Shown here: piece after piece, positions 48,182 to 55,677 of the stretch | Layout: each line of letters opens with the position of its first letter | How positions within the stretch are numbered: position 1 is the stretch's first letter | DNA from: a virus | Reading direction: 5' to 3' (one strand) | Length of the DNA: 64,000 nt | Virus record (IMG/VR): IMGVR_UViG_3300045996_001561 | Location: 1 to 64,000 of that record | Program-made: the position numbers and the translations under genes | Notes under the pieces: model-generated | The model's input: the letters and a program-made list of their open reading frames with translations, nothing else | Databases searched by the model: none | What the model was told of the DNA's origin: nothing

Positions 48182-48424
48182 ATGCCCGGAGGTAATGATG
48201 CCCTCGCGCACGCGCACGGCGTGCAGGAGAATCTCCGGGCCATCGACCTCGCTCTGCAGATACTCCGCTTCCTGCACGAAAAGGGGTCGACCCGACTCAC
48301 CATCGACGAGGCGGTCGATGTTTACGAGATGCAGGTACTGACCACTTCGGCCAAGCGCAAGGCCGACACCCTCGTCGCATCGATGACGCGGCGAATGAAG
48401 GACAAGGAGAGCGAATCGCAATGA
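48182..48424 (+). CDS. Hypothetical helical protein, 80 residues
   Basis: ATG 48182 behind GGAGGAATACGTCG. MPGGNDALAHAHGVQENLRA and DLALQILRFLHEKGSTRLTI are helical; the C-terminus is basic. No membrane segment. It lies between two exported proteins; its role is unknown. Confidence 0.7.
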   Translation: MPGGNDALAHAHGVQENLRAIDLALQILRFLHEKGSTRLTIDEAVDVYEMQVLTTSAKRKADTLVASMTRRMKDKESESQ

Positions 48425-49143
48425 CCACGATCAATCGTCGTCGCTTGTTCGGATCAGGGCTGGGCGCACTCGTCGCCGCTGTAGTGGCGAAGGTGGCTCC
48501 GGTGGAGGCCGCACCCACCGGGGCAATCCTCGGGGAAGCCACGGGCACCATCTCGGTCGATGTGGCTCCTGCCATGACGGCGATGGACAGCCTGCATTCC
48601 TACATCTCGGCCATCCCCGATCCGGTTCCGTGGGCTACGCCACCGCACATGGAGATGATCCCGACCCCGCTCTCCCAGGACACGACCGCGTATTACGGCG
48701 GGACTGATGGCGGGCAGGAGGTTCTCACCATCCCTGAGCCACAGATCCTTGCATCTGTCACGGGGGACTACCTGACGATCGACGAGTGGGCACCGTACCC
48801 GGTGGATGTGGGGAATCGGCGCATCTCGGCCAGGATCGATGAGGGACACACGATCCTTGTCTGTGGGAGTCGGGAGGTTGCCGTCTACTGCGATGGTCGT
48901 GAGATCGGCATCAACCTGTTCCCATCCGTCCGCAACCGTCCAGGCGGTGGTGAGTGGTGGGGATCATTCCGCATCGATGACGGCGCGTGGCACGCCCTAA
49001 CCGTTCCGCGCGGCGTCGACACCATCAAGCTCTACGCCTCGGGACAGATCAGCCACTTGACCGGGGGAGACTACTTCTCTGTCTCGCACGACGACGGCAA
49101 GACGTGGACGAAGATCCCAATCACGTCATGGACGTGGGAATGA
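48421..49143 (+). CDS. Tat-exported protein, 240 residues
   Basis: Has a twin-arginine-type signal (NRRRLFGSGLGALVAAVVAK then VAPVEA). The mature part is beta-rich: TAYYGGTDGGQEVLTIPEPQ, VGNRRISARIDEGHTILVCG, WWGSFRIDDGAWHALTVPRG and YFSVSHDDGKTWTKIPI. The H-D-D-G-K-T-W motif resembles a BNR/Asp-box. It might bind or act on the cell surface after export. Adjacent to the secreted lytic enzyme gene; function not known. Confidence 0.75.
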   Translation: MTTINRRRLFGSGLGALVAAVVAKVAPVEAAPTGAILGEATGTISVDVAPAMTAMDSLHSYISAIPDPVPWATPPHMEMIPTPLSQDTTAYYGGTDGGQEVLTIPEPQILASVTGDYLTIDEWAPYPVDVGNRRISARIDEGHTILVCGSREVAVYCDGREIGINLFPSVRNRPGGGEWWGSFRIDDGAWHALTVPRGVDTIKLYASGQISHLTGGDYFSVSHDDGKTWTKIPITSWTWE

Positions 49144-49331
49144 TCCTCAACCTCTTTCCCGAGCGAAAGATCGGGACGGTTGAGTTTCAGTACCTCTCCT
49201 GCAATTGGGACAACCGCAGGCTGAAGCGCAAGATCCCGATTGGCAACCCTCGGAGCCGCTACGACCGGCGTGAGCATGTCTGCGCGAGGCGGCGGGCCAA
49301 TCCCTACATCAGAGAGCAGTGGTACGCATGA
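49140..49331 (+). CDS. Small basic protein, 63 residues
   Basis: ATG overlapping the upstream stop (ATGA). MILNLFPERKIGTVEFQYLS is followed by an Arg-rich segment (RRLKRKIPIGNPRSRYDRRE) with two Cys. No family recognised. Confidence 0.65.
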   Translation: MILNLFPERKIGTVEFQYLSCNWDNRRLKRKIPIGNPRSRYDRREHVCARRRANPYIREQWYA

Positions 49332-49552
49332 GGGAAACGAACGATTCAGTGGAGAAGTGGGAGGCTGACGCGAGGCAGTGGGTGCGAGATTCCACCCTGT
49401 CCCTAGTTCCCCTGATCAAGCGTCGGGCCAACCTGTTCAGGGCGGCGACCGGGATGAATCGTCGCCGCTCCACTGAGCAAGCCATCAAGCATCTTCAGGC
49501 CATCCAGAAGCGTGAGACACCCGCGACCCTCTTGGGAGTGTCATTCGAATGA
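49328..49552 (+). CDS. Hypothetical helical protein, 74 residues
   Basis: ATG overlapping the upstream stop. MRETNDSVEKWEADARQWVR and LSLVPLIKRRANLFRAATGM form basic helices. No family recognised. Coupled to the nuclease gene. Confidence 0.7.
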   Translation: MRETNDSVEKWEADARQWVRDSTLSLVPLIKRRANLFRAATGMNRRRSTEQAIKHLQAIQKRETPATLLGVSFE

Positions 49553-49980
49553 CGCGCCCACGCTTTCAGATGGGCGCGGATGCCTACAAGGACTCGGTGA
49601 GCGAGGCACAGTGGCAGGCAACGCTCGTCGAGCAGGCCGGATACTACGGCTGGGTGGTGCTGCTCTCGATCCCCGATAGCGGCCTCGCGGCCCTCGGGCA
49701 CATCATCCAGCGCATCAAGAAGGGGCAGGCCCAAGGGCCACTCCGGGGGTTGCTGGCGCTCCTGGCCGCGATCAGTGGATGGCCGGACTTGACGCTGGGC
49801 CACCCCCATCTGCACCGCACGATCTGCGTCGAGGTCAAGACCAACACCGGGACGGTGCGGGCCAACCAGAAGGCAATGCTGTCCCTGCTGCCCCGGTGCG
49901 GAATCCCCAGCTACGTATGGCGTCCCAAGGATGGCGACGAGGTTGAACGGGTCTTGTCAGGGGTTGACATACCCGGTTAG
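49549..49980 (+). CDS. VRR-NUC domain nuclease
   Basis: A 143-residue protein. An N-terminal SEAQWQATLVEQAGYYGWVV (Glu of the first helix) leads to GWPDLTLGHPHLHRTICVEV then KTNTGTVRANQKAMLSLL: PD...E-x-K with Q, the VRR-NUC signature of the PD-(D/E)xK superfamily, and a C-terminal YVWRPKD. Phage VRR-NUC proteins are structure-specific nucleases for recombination or replication intermediates. Its end contains the next promoter's -35 box. Confidence 0.88.
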   Translation: MTRPRFQMGADAYKDSVSEAQWQATLVEQAGYYGWVVLLSIPDSGLAALGHIIQRIKKGQAQGPLRGLLALLAAISGWPDLTLGHPHLHRTICVEVKTNTGTVRANQKAMLSLLPRCGIPSYVWRPKDGDEVERVLSGVDIPG

Positions 49981-49992
49981 TTGTGGTATTAT
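49964..49992 (+). promoter_or_regulatory. Promoter of the 50.02 kb operon
   Basis: TTGACA (49964-49969), 17-base spacer ending TGTGG, TATTAT (49987-49992). Unlike most others, its leader is short (about 20 bases, AAAGGGGGAGAA) with no hairpin, so the gene it drives may escape leader control. Confidence 0.85.
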
Positions 49993-50015
49993 ACGGAGCG
50001 TGAAAAGGGGGAGAA

Positions 50016-50471
50016 ATGAGTAACACGATGCCACGACCGATGGACAGTGAGGCCGAGGCGCGCGTCGAACGCTGGCGCAAGCTAGAGGCCCAGGGCATCA
50101 ACCGCTCCGAGATTGCCCGACGCGAGGGCATCAGTCGGCAGCGAGTGACGGCCAAGCTGGGGCCACTCCCCGACCGGGGGGGTCGCAAGGAGAAGCGCAT
50201 CTACGTCCATGAGGGCGATTACCGCAAGGCGGCGGAAGTCGCCAAGAGCCTCGGCCTGCGGTTGCGGGCCGGGGAAACCTCGGGCGAGGGGTCGGTGAGT
50301 CTGCTCGTCGAGCTTATCGGTCGCGGGCAGCTAGTGGTGTCGCGGCGGACGGAAACCGCGAGGCCGAAGGAGGAAACGGATGGTGCGCCCACCGCACCAG
50401 TGGATGGAAGAGGCGATGACGCGACACCTGAGGGGGCTGGCAACGTCGTTCCAGATGATGCAGCGGCTTAA
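50016..50471 (+). CDS. Helix-turn-helix DNA-binding protein, 151 residues
   Basis: ATG 50016 behind GGGGGAGAA. RWRKLEAQGINRSEIARREG and ISRQRVTAKLG make a homeodomain-like HTH (about residues 20-50), then a basic linker, a helix (GDYRKAAEVAKSLGLRLRAG) and a low-complexity acidic tail. It is the only early cassette without a leader hairpin, consistent with a regulator. Overlaps the next gene by 92 bases in another frame. Confidence 0.82.
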   Translation: MSNTMPRPMDSEAEARVERWRKLEAQGINRSEIARREGISRQRVTAKLGPLPDRGGRKEKRIYVHEGDYRKAAEVAKSLGLRLRAGETSGEGSVSLLVELIGRGQLVVSRRTETARPKEETDGAPTAPVDGRGDDATPEGAGNVVPDDAAA

Positions 50472-50784
50472 GATCTTTCACCGTGGGGAGAAGTTGACCC
50501 GGTGTGAGCGGCGGGCGCTGCAGTTCCTGATCCAGATCCATTCGAACCAGCTTCCGGAAACCTACTCCGACCCGCGAGAGCGGAGAGCGTGGAATGCTGG
50601 TGCGCGCTACGGCGCTGAGGTGATGGGAGACATCCTTGGCCCTGCAAGTTGGCGGAACTACCCCGCGATCGCTGAGCGATATTGCCGCATCTACTGTCGA
50701 GATCGAGGAACGGCTGATCGCGCTCCGGGCGGTAAGGGATCACGTCGAGCAGGAGCAGCAACGCCTTCTGCTCCTGCAGCTTGA
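50380..50784 (+). CDS. Hypothetical basic protein, 134 residues
   Basis: ATG 50380 behind a very strong GAAGGAGGAAACGG site that lies inside the upstream gene. MVRPPHQWMEEAMTRHLRGL and RCERRALQFLIQIHSNQLPE are helical and basic. The last 30 residues (GTADRAPGGKGSRRAGAATP) overlap the next gene and look like non-selected reading. The ribosome site argues that the gene is real. Confidence 0.6.
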   Translation: MVRPPHQWMEEAMTRHLRGLATSFQMMQRLKIFHRGEKLTRCERRALQFLIQIHSNQLPETYSDPRERRAWNAGARYGAEVMGDILGPASWRNYPAIAERYCRIYCRDRGTADRAPGGKGSRRAGAATPSAPAA

Positions 50785-50905
50785 CTACGAGCAGCAGATC
50801 GACGCCCTGGAGCGACGGCTGCCCAGACTGTGGGGGGATCGTGTCGACCTTATCCATGCCCAGCGCTTCTTTGGTACCGAGGATATCGAAATCGTTGGTG
50901 ATTGA
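50636..50905 (+). CDS. Coiled-coil protein, 89 residues
   Basis: TTG 50636 is the longest start; the true start may be further in. The core TVEIEERLIALRAVRDHVEQ then EQQRLLLLQLDYEQQIDALE is a clear coiled coil. It overlaps the upstream frame by 149 bases and the next gene by 8. Function unknown. Confidence 0.62.
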   Translation: MALQVGGTTPRSLSDIAASTVEIEERLIALRAVRDHVEQEQQRLLLLQLDYEQQIDALERRLPRLWGDRVDLIHAQRFFGTEDIEIVGD

Positions 50906-51233
50906 GCATCGCGTCCCGAGGGACACCACGCCGATCTACGGGACGGTTGAGATTGCGCCCTACCCGGTACGGGAGTGGAGCGGCGGTGTCGACCTGCGCG
51001 GTCAGCCTCGCGTGGCCGGGTATGTGGGAGAGATTGCCCCGGGTGGGGATGTGGAAGCCTACGGCTACATCTACCGCTACCAGACGATGCGAACGATCCA
51101 CGGACGCGCCTGGATCCACCGGGCGCTGAACCGGCTGCAGTACCTCGGATCCTTCACCGGGACGGATGCCCACGACCGGGCAGTCGATGCGGTGCTGCGC
51201 GGCGACCGTGAGGCCACGCACGGTGAGCGATGA
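50898..51233 (+). CDS. Hypothetical protein, 111 residues
   Basis: GTG 50898 overlapping the upstream stop. VIEHRVPRDTTPIYGTVEIA and DVEAYGYIYRYQTMRTIHGR are beta-rich and aromatic; the end is helical (DAHDRAVDAVLRGDRE). No family recognised. Confidence 0.68.
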   Translation: MIEHRVPRDTTPIYGTVEIAPYPVREWSGGVDLRGQPRVAGYVGEIAPGGDVEAYGYIYRYQTMRTIHGRAWIHRALNRLQYLGSFTGTDAHDRAVDAVLRGDREATHGER

Positions 51234-51474
51234 CCCCGCGACCGTCCAGCCTTCGCAACCTCGCCTTCGTGCGGCCGACCTGTGTCGCATGCTCCGACAG
51301 GAGATCGAGGTTGCCAAGGCGTCTCAGGGAACGTACACCCAGAAGGCTAGGAGATCGATTGAGCGCATGGGGCCGGATGACAACAACGCTGACTACTGGA
51401 TGGTCTACGTGGCGATAGCTGAGATTCGTCAGCGGGCCTACGAGGCGGCATTCAGAGAGCAGTGCGATGGCTAG
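51223..51474 (+). CDS. Hypothetical helical protein, 83 residues
   Basis: GTG 51223 overlapping the upstream gene by 11 bases. VSDDPATVQPSQPRLRAADL leads to helices (CRMLRQEIEVAKASQGTYTQ, DYWMVYVAIAEIRQRAYEAA). No family recognised. Confidence 0.68.
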   Translation: MSDDPATVQPSQPRLRAADLCRMLRQEIEVAKASQGTYTQKARRSIERMGPDDNNADYWMVYVAIAEIRQRAYEAAFREQCDG

Positions 51475-51760
51475 GATCACCCCGGAATTCCAAGATGAAG
51501 TCTGTGAGCATGCGAGGGTCTACCGAGCCAATGCGATCACCCACATCATATCGGAGAGTCACCAACTCCAAGCTGCTCAAACGAATGGCTGGAAGGATAT
51601 CGCCGTCACCCTGGTTGGCCGCATCACGGTTGAACAGGAGGTCATCGCTATGGCCGACCGACTCATCAGATTCTTCTGCTGCGACGAAGATGCATCCCCT
51701 GCCCGCCAGCACCAACAGCATCAATGGGAGCGATGGAATGCCGATCGAGCTACCGAGTAA
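51467..51760 (+). CDS. Hypothetical protein, 97 residues
   Basis: ATG overlapping the upstream stop by 8 bases. MARITPEFQDEVCEHARVYR and VTLVGRITVEQEVIAMADRL are helical; the last 20 residues are His/Gln-rich (RQHQQHQWERWN) and overlap the next gene. No family recognised. Confidence 0.65.
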   Translation: MARITPEFQDEVCEHARVYRANAITHIISESHQLQAAQTNGWKDIAVTLVGRITVEQEVIAMADRLIRFFCCDEDASPARQHQQHQWERWNADRATE

Positions 51761-52172
51761 CGTCACGCCGCTGTGGGAGGGGTCGATCACGGTACGCATC
51801 TTCCGCGATCGACTCTGGCCCGACTTGCCCGCCGCGAGTGATGGGGAAGTAAATCTTGCGGACGTTGACCCCATCGCTAGCTCAATCAAGTTTGCCCGGC
51901 TCTGGCAGGACGAGTTACAGCGCCGCCAGAAGCGATCCCGATTGCGCTTTACCACGGAGCCGGGGTCGTTTCAGACGCAGGTCGATGTTGGCGTCAACCA
52001 TGCCAACCCTCGGGCGATGGAGGATACCCTGGCCGTGGGGATGAGCGTCTACGGCCGGTGGAAGGAGTGGGTGGTTCTCGTCGGGACTCCCGAGGCGCGG
52101 GATATCCGAGCGGCATACCAAGCCAACCGCACGGAGCAGCAACCGGAGGAACCCCCTGATCATGAGTTCTAA
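51738..52172 (+). CDS. Hypothetical protein, 144 residues
   Basis: ATG 51738 behind GGGAGCGATGGA. MPIELPSNVTPLWEGSITVR and FARLWQDELQRRQKRSRLRF precede a beta segment ending GRWKEWVVLVGTPEARDIRA. Acidic C-terminal tail. No family recognised. Confidence 0.7.
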   Translation: MPIELPSNVTPLWEGSITVRIFRDRLWPDLPAASDGEVNLADVDPIASSIKFARLWQDELQRRQKRSRLRFTTEPGSFQTQVDVGVNHANPRAMEDTLAVGMSVYGRWKEWVVLVGTPEARDIRAAYQANRTEQQPEEPPDHEF

Positions 52173-52374
52173 CACCCCCTCCCCTGATCCGATGTGTCGT
52201 TCGTGCGGTCTGCGCCCCCGCAGCGGTGAGAGCCGGTATTGCGCCGTCTGCGAGGCGAACGGCATGGCATCGATTGATCGTCTTATGACGCGTGCGCTCG
52301 ATGATGTCATTGCTAAAACTCGGCAGAAGATCGACCGGAACCTCAACGACGCATTCGGGAGGGTGTGCGAGTGA
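52162..52374 (+). CDS. Zinc-ribbon mini protein, 70 residues
   Basis: ATG 52162 overlapping the upstream gene by 11 bases. PMCRSCGLRPRSGESRYCAVCEA is a compact two-CxxC ribbon, followed by a long helix (MTRALDDVIAKTRQKIDRNL). Similar in layout to the ribbon of many phage regulators. Function unknown. Confidence 0.74.
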   Translation: MSSNTPSPDPMCRSCGLRPRSGESRYCAVCEANGMASIDRLMTRALDDVIAKTRQKIDRNLNDAFGRVCE

Positions 52375-52586
52375 AGAAGCTGGTTTCTGCGTGGTCGTCA
52401 ACGGCCAACGATCTCAACTGGAAGGCGAGGCGACTGGAGAGCGATAACTACCACCGCGAGGCCCAGGTGGTCTGGTCACTCGCCTCCACCATTGAGGTCG
52501 CCATCGAGACGAGGCCGCTCGATGAAGAGGTCGATATCGATCTCACCGACCAAGCGATCGATATGGCTATGCGGATAGACGATTGA
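52371..52586 (+). CDS. Hypothetical helical protein, 71 residues
   Basis: GTG overlapping the upstream stop. VKKLVSAWSSTANDLNWKAR and QVVWSLASTIEVAIETRPLD then an acidic end (EVDIDLTDQAIDMAMRIDD). No family recognised. Confidence 0.68.
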   Translation: MKKLVSAWSSTANDLNWKARRLESDNYHREAQVVWSLASTIEVAIETRPLDEEVDIDLTDQAIDMAMRIDD

Positions 52587-52954
52587 GCGATCACGAACAG
52601 ATCCGACGCGGGCTGGCCGCATCGACTATGCAACAGGTGTCACGGCTCGTCAAGGATTACACCGACGCCCTTCCGGTCACCAGCATCCACAAGAAGAACG
52701 CGATCGAGGTCGAGCGCATCCTGAACCGGGTCGCCGGGGCCATCCGCGACGGCCACATCGCGCCAAGTGAATGGGAGTTCCTCACATGGCTCAGTCCGGA
52801 GGGCGGCTTGAAAGAAAGCCCTGCCGCCTCTGCAAAGAACCCGTCGTCTGGGTACAGCACATCAAGCGCATCGCAGACGGCATCGAGTGGGGAAAGCGCA
52901 CCCCCCTCAACCCCGACCCCCTCGACTTCCGAGCAGGCAACCTTGCCCGGGTAA
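52583..52954 (+). CDS. Hypothetical protein, 123 residues, Ser/Pro-rich tail
   Basis: TTG overlapping the upstream stop (TTGA). The first 75 residues are helical (MQQVSRLVKDYTDALPVTSI, AIEVERILNRVAGAIRDGHI). The last 48 (SSASQTASSGESAPPSTPTP) are low-complexity and overlap the next gene in another frame, so they are probably a by-product of that overlap or a disordered tail. Confidence 0.62.
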   Translation: MSDHEQIRRGLAASTMQQVSRLVKDYTDALPVTSIHKKNAIEVERILNRVAGAIRDGHIAPSEWEFLTWLSPEGGLKESPAASAKNPSSGYSTSSASQTASSGESAPPSTPTPSTSEQATLPG

Positions 52955-53196
52955 ACCCCCGCGAGGTTGAGGGCCGCACCGATGTCGTGGAGTTCATCCC
53001 CGAGAACCGGCGCTGGATGTTCGAACGCCTCTATCTCGATCACCACGCGACCTGCGAGGTCTGGAAGTGGTGCAAGGATCAGGGGTTCAGCTTCAAGGAG
53101 TGTCTTGACACATGCGCCAGCAACAAGCCGATTCTGAACCAGAGCGCGAGGGAGGATCGGGAGCCGCAGCAGTACTCCCTCGACCGGAGCCGCTAG
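52786..53196 (+). CDS. Zinc-binding protein, 136 residues
   Basis: ATG 52786 with GGGAG eight bases upstream; ATG 52771 is an alternative. KPCRLCKEPVVWVQHIKRIA begins with a CxxC and a His; further on come HHATCEVWKWCKDQGFS and CLDTCASNKP. It may form a zinc-stabilised fold. A charged Gln/Arg end overlaps the next gene. No family recognised. Confidence 0.7.
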   Translation: MAQSGGRLERKPCRLCKEPVVWVQHIKRIADGIEWGKRTPLNPDPLDFRAGNLARVNPREVEGRTDVVEFIPENRRWMFERLYLDHHATCEVWKWCKDQGFSFKECLDTCASNKPILNQSAREDREPQQYSLDRSR

Positions 53197-53531
53197 GCCC
53201 ACGGGGAGACTGGCTGCCGCTTATCGACATGGGTGTGCGCCCAGGCGACGACGAGAAGGAGGTGGTGCGCCGAGGACAACGCGCGAAGGCCATCGAGCGG
53301 ATCGTGACGGGACAGTGGCTGTTCCCGCACGTCATCGTGCGAAGCTATGCTGCTGTCCCGTACGCTCCCCAGGTGCAGCATCACCCCTCGGGAGCGGTTC
53401 GCTACCAGTGTTATTGCCGCCAAACCGTCATCACCCTGATCCCCATGAGTGTTGCGGTCTGTCCGGCGTGTTTTCGTACCGTGCTGTACACCACGACCTA
53501 TGTGGTGATCGACGAGCCGTCTCGCATCTAG
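53112..53531 (+). CDS. Hypothetical protein with C-terminal Cys cluster, 139 residues
   Basis: ATG 53112 overlapping the upstream gene by 85 bases. A disordered Gly/Pro-rich start, then a helix (VRRGQRAKAIERIVTGQWLF) and a C-terminal ribbon (VRYQCYCRQTVITLIPMSVAVC with PACF). The ribbon resembles a rubredoxin-like knuckle pair. Function unknown. Confidence 0.68.
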   Translation: MRQQQADSEPEREGGSGAAAVLPRPEPLGPRGDWLPLIDMGVRPGDDEKEVVRRGQRAKAIERIVTGQWLFPHVIVRSYAAVPYAPQVQHHPSGAVRYQCYCRQTVITLIPMSVAVCPACFRTVLYTTTYVVIDEPSRI

Positions 53532-53542
53532 GAGGATATCGC

Positions 53543-53788
53543 GTGCCCCGTTCACTGACGATCCCGTACATTTCCAAGACCGCCGCCATTCGCATGGTCA
53601 GGGAGGAAGGAGCCGACCCCTTGCACGTTGCGGCCCGCATCATCAGCCAGCGCCGCACCGAGCTTGTGCAGGTATCGCGGCTCCTGAGCCAGCGCGCCCC
53701 ACGCGATCCTGCGGATCCGCCGAACGACCATGCCTATGTCGAGATGCCGGGACGCCTTCCGGAGATGGCCGAGGTCGCGGGACTATGA
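53543..53788 (+). CDS. Hypothetical protein, 81 residues
   Basis: GTG 53543 behind AGGAGGATATCGC. MPRSLTIPYISKTAAIRMVR and LVQVSRLLSQRAPRDPADPP are basic helices, followed by YVEMPGRLPEMAEVAGL. It overlaps the next gene by ATGA. No family recognised. Confidence 0.7.
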   Translation: MPRSLTIPYISKTAAIRMVREEGADPLHVAARIISQRRTELVQVSRLLSQRAPRDPADPPNDHAYVEMPGRLPEMAEVAGL

Positions 53789-54033
53789 CCGAGAGTCTTG
53801 GACGCCTCTGGATCGAGGATCCTAGCGAGGACATTGGCTCCGTCCTCACCCGACCCTACATTCGGGATTCGGGTCTGCCCCGGCGCTCCCTTGGCACCTA
53901 TCAGGCGATCCGGCGCTACAAGAAGGGAAAGGTGCGCTGGGTCGCTATTCAGGTAGCCTTCGACGACGGAGCCATTGGCATCGGAGCTATGCCTGCCAGC
54001 GACCCGGGGTGGGTCGAGGTCTACTCGGTATGA
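53785..54033 (+). CDS. Hypothetical protein, 82 residues
   Basis: ATG overlapping the upstream stop. MTESLGRLWIEDPSEDIGSV is followed by a basic middle and a beta pair (RWVAIQVAFDDGAIGIGAMP). No family recognised. Confidence 0.7.
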   Translation: MTESLGRLWIEDPSEDIGSVLTRPYIRDSGLPRRSLGTYQAIRRYKKGKVRWVAIQVAFDDGAIGIGAMPASDPGWVEVYSV

Positions 54034-54272
54034 GCATCCCCTCGGTGCGTCAGGTCGACAAGCATCACCTGACGTCGGTGATCCGCCAGCAATTGGCCGC
54101 GTCGTGGGCGACGAACGACCGTCTGCAGCGGGGTCGGGTGTTATGCGACACGGATCGTGAGCGTCATCACGGCATGCTAGTGATGTCCCGGGCCATCTGC
54201 CGCTCGATCGGCTGCGATGCCGATACGATCAACACCGAGGCGGCACGTCTCGCGCGATCGGTGCAGGAATAG
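54030..54272 (+). CDS. Hypothetical helical protein, 80 residues
   Basis: ATG overlapping the upstream stop. MSIPSVRQVDKHHLTSVIRQ, QLAASWATNDRLQRGRVLCD and a helical C-terminus with RAICRSIGCDADTINTEAAR. No family recognised. Confidence 0.7.
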   Translation: MSIPSVRQVDKHHLTSVIRQQLAASWATNDRLQRGRVLCDTDRERHHGMLVMSRAICRSIGCDADTINTEAARLARSVQE

Positions 54273-54273
54273 C

Positions 54274-54504
54274 GTGCCGCGTGCCGCAACGGGCATCAGG
54301 GCAGGAGGGGGGATTCGCTGCCCCTCCTGCCTGCGCTACTCCCAGGCCGCTGAGTGGAAAACCTACTTCTGCCCCAAGTGCGGGGAGCATCACGACCGGC
54401 TCTACAAGGACGAGCATCTGGATCCGGATCGGGCACGCACGATGACCCGCCACGATATCCGTGTGGAATACTCCCGCGCGGGTATGGCATTTCGGAGAGG
54501 GTAA
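54274..54504 (+). CDS. Zinc-ribbon protein, 76 residues
   Basis: GTG 54274 just after the upstream stop. GIRCPSCLRYSQAAEWKTYF then CPKCGEHHDRLY is a classic ribbon with two CxxC about 17 residues apart. A charged helix follows. The next gene starts at its stop (TAATG). Confidence 0.72.
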   Translation: MPRAATGIRAGGGIRCPSCLRYSQAAEWKTYFCPKCGEHHDRLYKDEHLDPDRARTMTRHDIRVEYSRAGMAFRRG

Positions 54505-54809
54505 TGGGAGGGCGCGAGGTCATCCTGGCGGTGCTGTTCACGGTCGCGGTGGTGATGATCGCCTCGGCCGTTGCCACCCCCACGCCTCCCATCGATCCAA
54601 TTCCACCACCCACGGACGCCACCCCGGTGACGCTTGACCCCACGCCCACGATGCGCATCCCCACGGCCGTCCCGATCTGGAAGCTCTCCATCTGGGATTG
54701 CCAGGAGATTCCCCACGTTGGGACACGGTGCGCCACCATCGCGTGGCAGTACCGGGAGCTACAGGATGCTAGGCAACGATCCTATTACTACGGAGATCAC
54801 CACCGATGA
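54504..54809 (+). CDS. Membrane-anchored or secreted protein, 101 residues
   Basis: ATG 54504 (TAATG). MGGREVILAVLFTVAVVMIA is an uncleaved signal-anchor or signal peptide, then a Pro/Thr-rich linker (TPTPPIDPIPPPTDATPVTL) and a C-terminal domain with two Cys (SIWDCQEIPHVGTRCATIAW). A surface-exposed role such as superinfection exclusion is possible. Confidence 0.72.
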   Translation: MGGREVILAVLFTVAVVMIASAVATPTPPIDPIPPPTDATPVTLDPTPTMRIPTAVPIWKLSIWDCQEIPHVGTRCATIAWQYRELQDARQRSYYYGDHHR

Positions 54810-55234
54810 GAGTCACCCCGACGTTTATTCCCCTCTCGCGTGATCCGAAGCTGGGGCCGCTGATCATCACGACCCAACATGGCTATGACGAAGAGATTGA
54901 GGATCGCGGTACCATCCGACACCCTCGGCGCATGGAGGTTACCTTGCCTGACGGACGCATCTACGTCAACGATGGCTATGGCCCCCTCCCCCCGAAGTCG
55001 GACGGCAAATTCGTCGCTGTACGCCTGCGGAGTCCCGATCTGGTTGAGACGGAGTTCTGGGTGAAGCCTGCCGTACGCCACGCTGGCACGGGGCACTTTA
55101 TGGCGATCACCACCAAGCCGTGGGAGCATTTCGTCTACCAAGCCACGCACGATCCCGATTGGATGAAGAAGCCATTTGGCGCATTGGCCTTCCCCGACGA
55201 CCCCGTCCTGATCTGGCATGAGGTGCTTGACTAG
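54806..55234 (+). CDS. Hypothetical protein, 142 residues
   Basis: ATG overlapping the upstream stop. MRVTPTFIPLSRDPKLGPLI and EVTLPDGRIYVNDGYGPLPP are beta-rich; KFVAVRLRSPDLVETEFWVK may continue the sheet. No family recognised. Last gene before the 55.24 kb promoter. Confidence 0.72.
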   Translation: MRVTPTFIPLSRDPKLGPLIITTQHGYDEEIEDRGTIRHPRRMEVTLPDGRIYVNDGYGPLPPKSDGKFVAVRLRSPDLVETEFWVKPAVRHAGTGHFMAITTKPWEHFVYQATHDPDWMKKPFGALAFPDDPVLIWHEVLD

Positions 55235-55237
55235 GGG

Positions 55238-55294
55238 TTGACATACCGGGAGGATTATGGTAGTATTGTCGGGTAGTCAGGAACGGAACCTGAC
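55238..55294 (+). promoter_or_regulatory. Promoter and leader hairpin of the 55.31 kb operon
   Basis: TTGACA (55238-55243), 17-base spacer ending TATGG, TAGTAT (55261-55266). Leader hairpin GTCAGG/CCTGAC (55276-55294) with exact heptaloop AACGGAA, then CGGAGGAACG before the ATG. Confidence 0.9.
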
Positions 55295-55304
55295 CGGAGG
55301 AACG

Positions 55305-55532
55305 ATGAACGACTATCCCGACTGCAGCGCCCAGCCGAACACCGACGAGCGTTGTGAGCCGACCGACGAGGATCTCGCCGCTATCGCGGGGTGGACGTGG
55401 GCAGGCTACCAGCGCATGTACCAAGACCATCTCTGCGCCGTGGCATCCCAGGAAGAGCGGTGGGGGAACTGGAAGGCCGGACTTGGGTACACACTCGATG
55501 CCCACGCATTGCACGGAGCAGATGGTGGATAG
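55305..55532 (+). CDS. Hypothetical acidic protein, 75 residues
   Basis: ATG 55305 behind CGGAGGAACG. MNDYPDCSAQPNTDERCEPT has Cys residues, then helices (EDLAAIAGWTWAGYQRMYQD, WGNWKAGLGYTLDAHALHG). No family recognised. Confidence 0.74.
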   Translation: MNDYPDCSAQPNTDERCEPTDEDLAAIAGWTWAGYQRMYQDHLCAVASQEERWGNWKAGLGYTLDAHALHGADGG

Positions 55533-55677
55533 GCCGGAATGCACGCAGGAGCGAGAGGCATTTGAGAGGGCTAGAGCCACCTATCACCGCGCTCGTCGGA
55601 ATGCTGCGGCCGAGAAGAAGCACCTGAAGCGCATGACCCTCGCGCTCCGAGCTTTTTTGGTGTGTCGTGGGCGCTAA
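55522..55677 (+). CDS. Small basic helical protein, 51 residues
   Basis: ATG 55522 overlapping the upstream gene. MVDRPECTQEREAFERARAT and YHRARRNAAAEKKHLKRMTL form one long basic helix, possibly nucleic-acid binding. Overlaps the next gene by 11 bases. Confidence 0.65.
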   Translation: MVDRPECTQEREAFERARATYHRARRNAAAEKKHLKRMTLALRAFLVCRGR

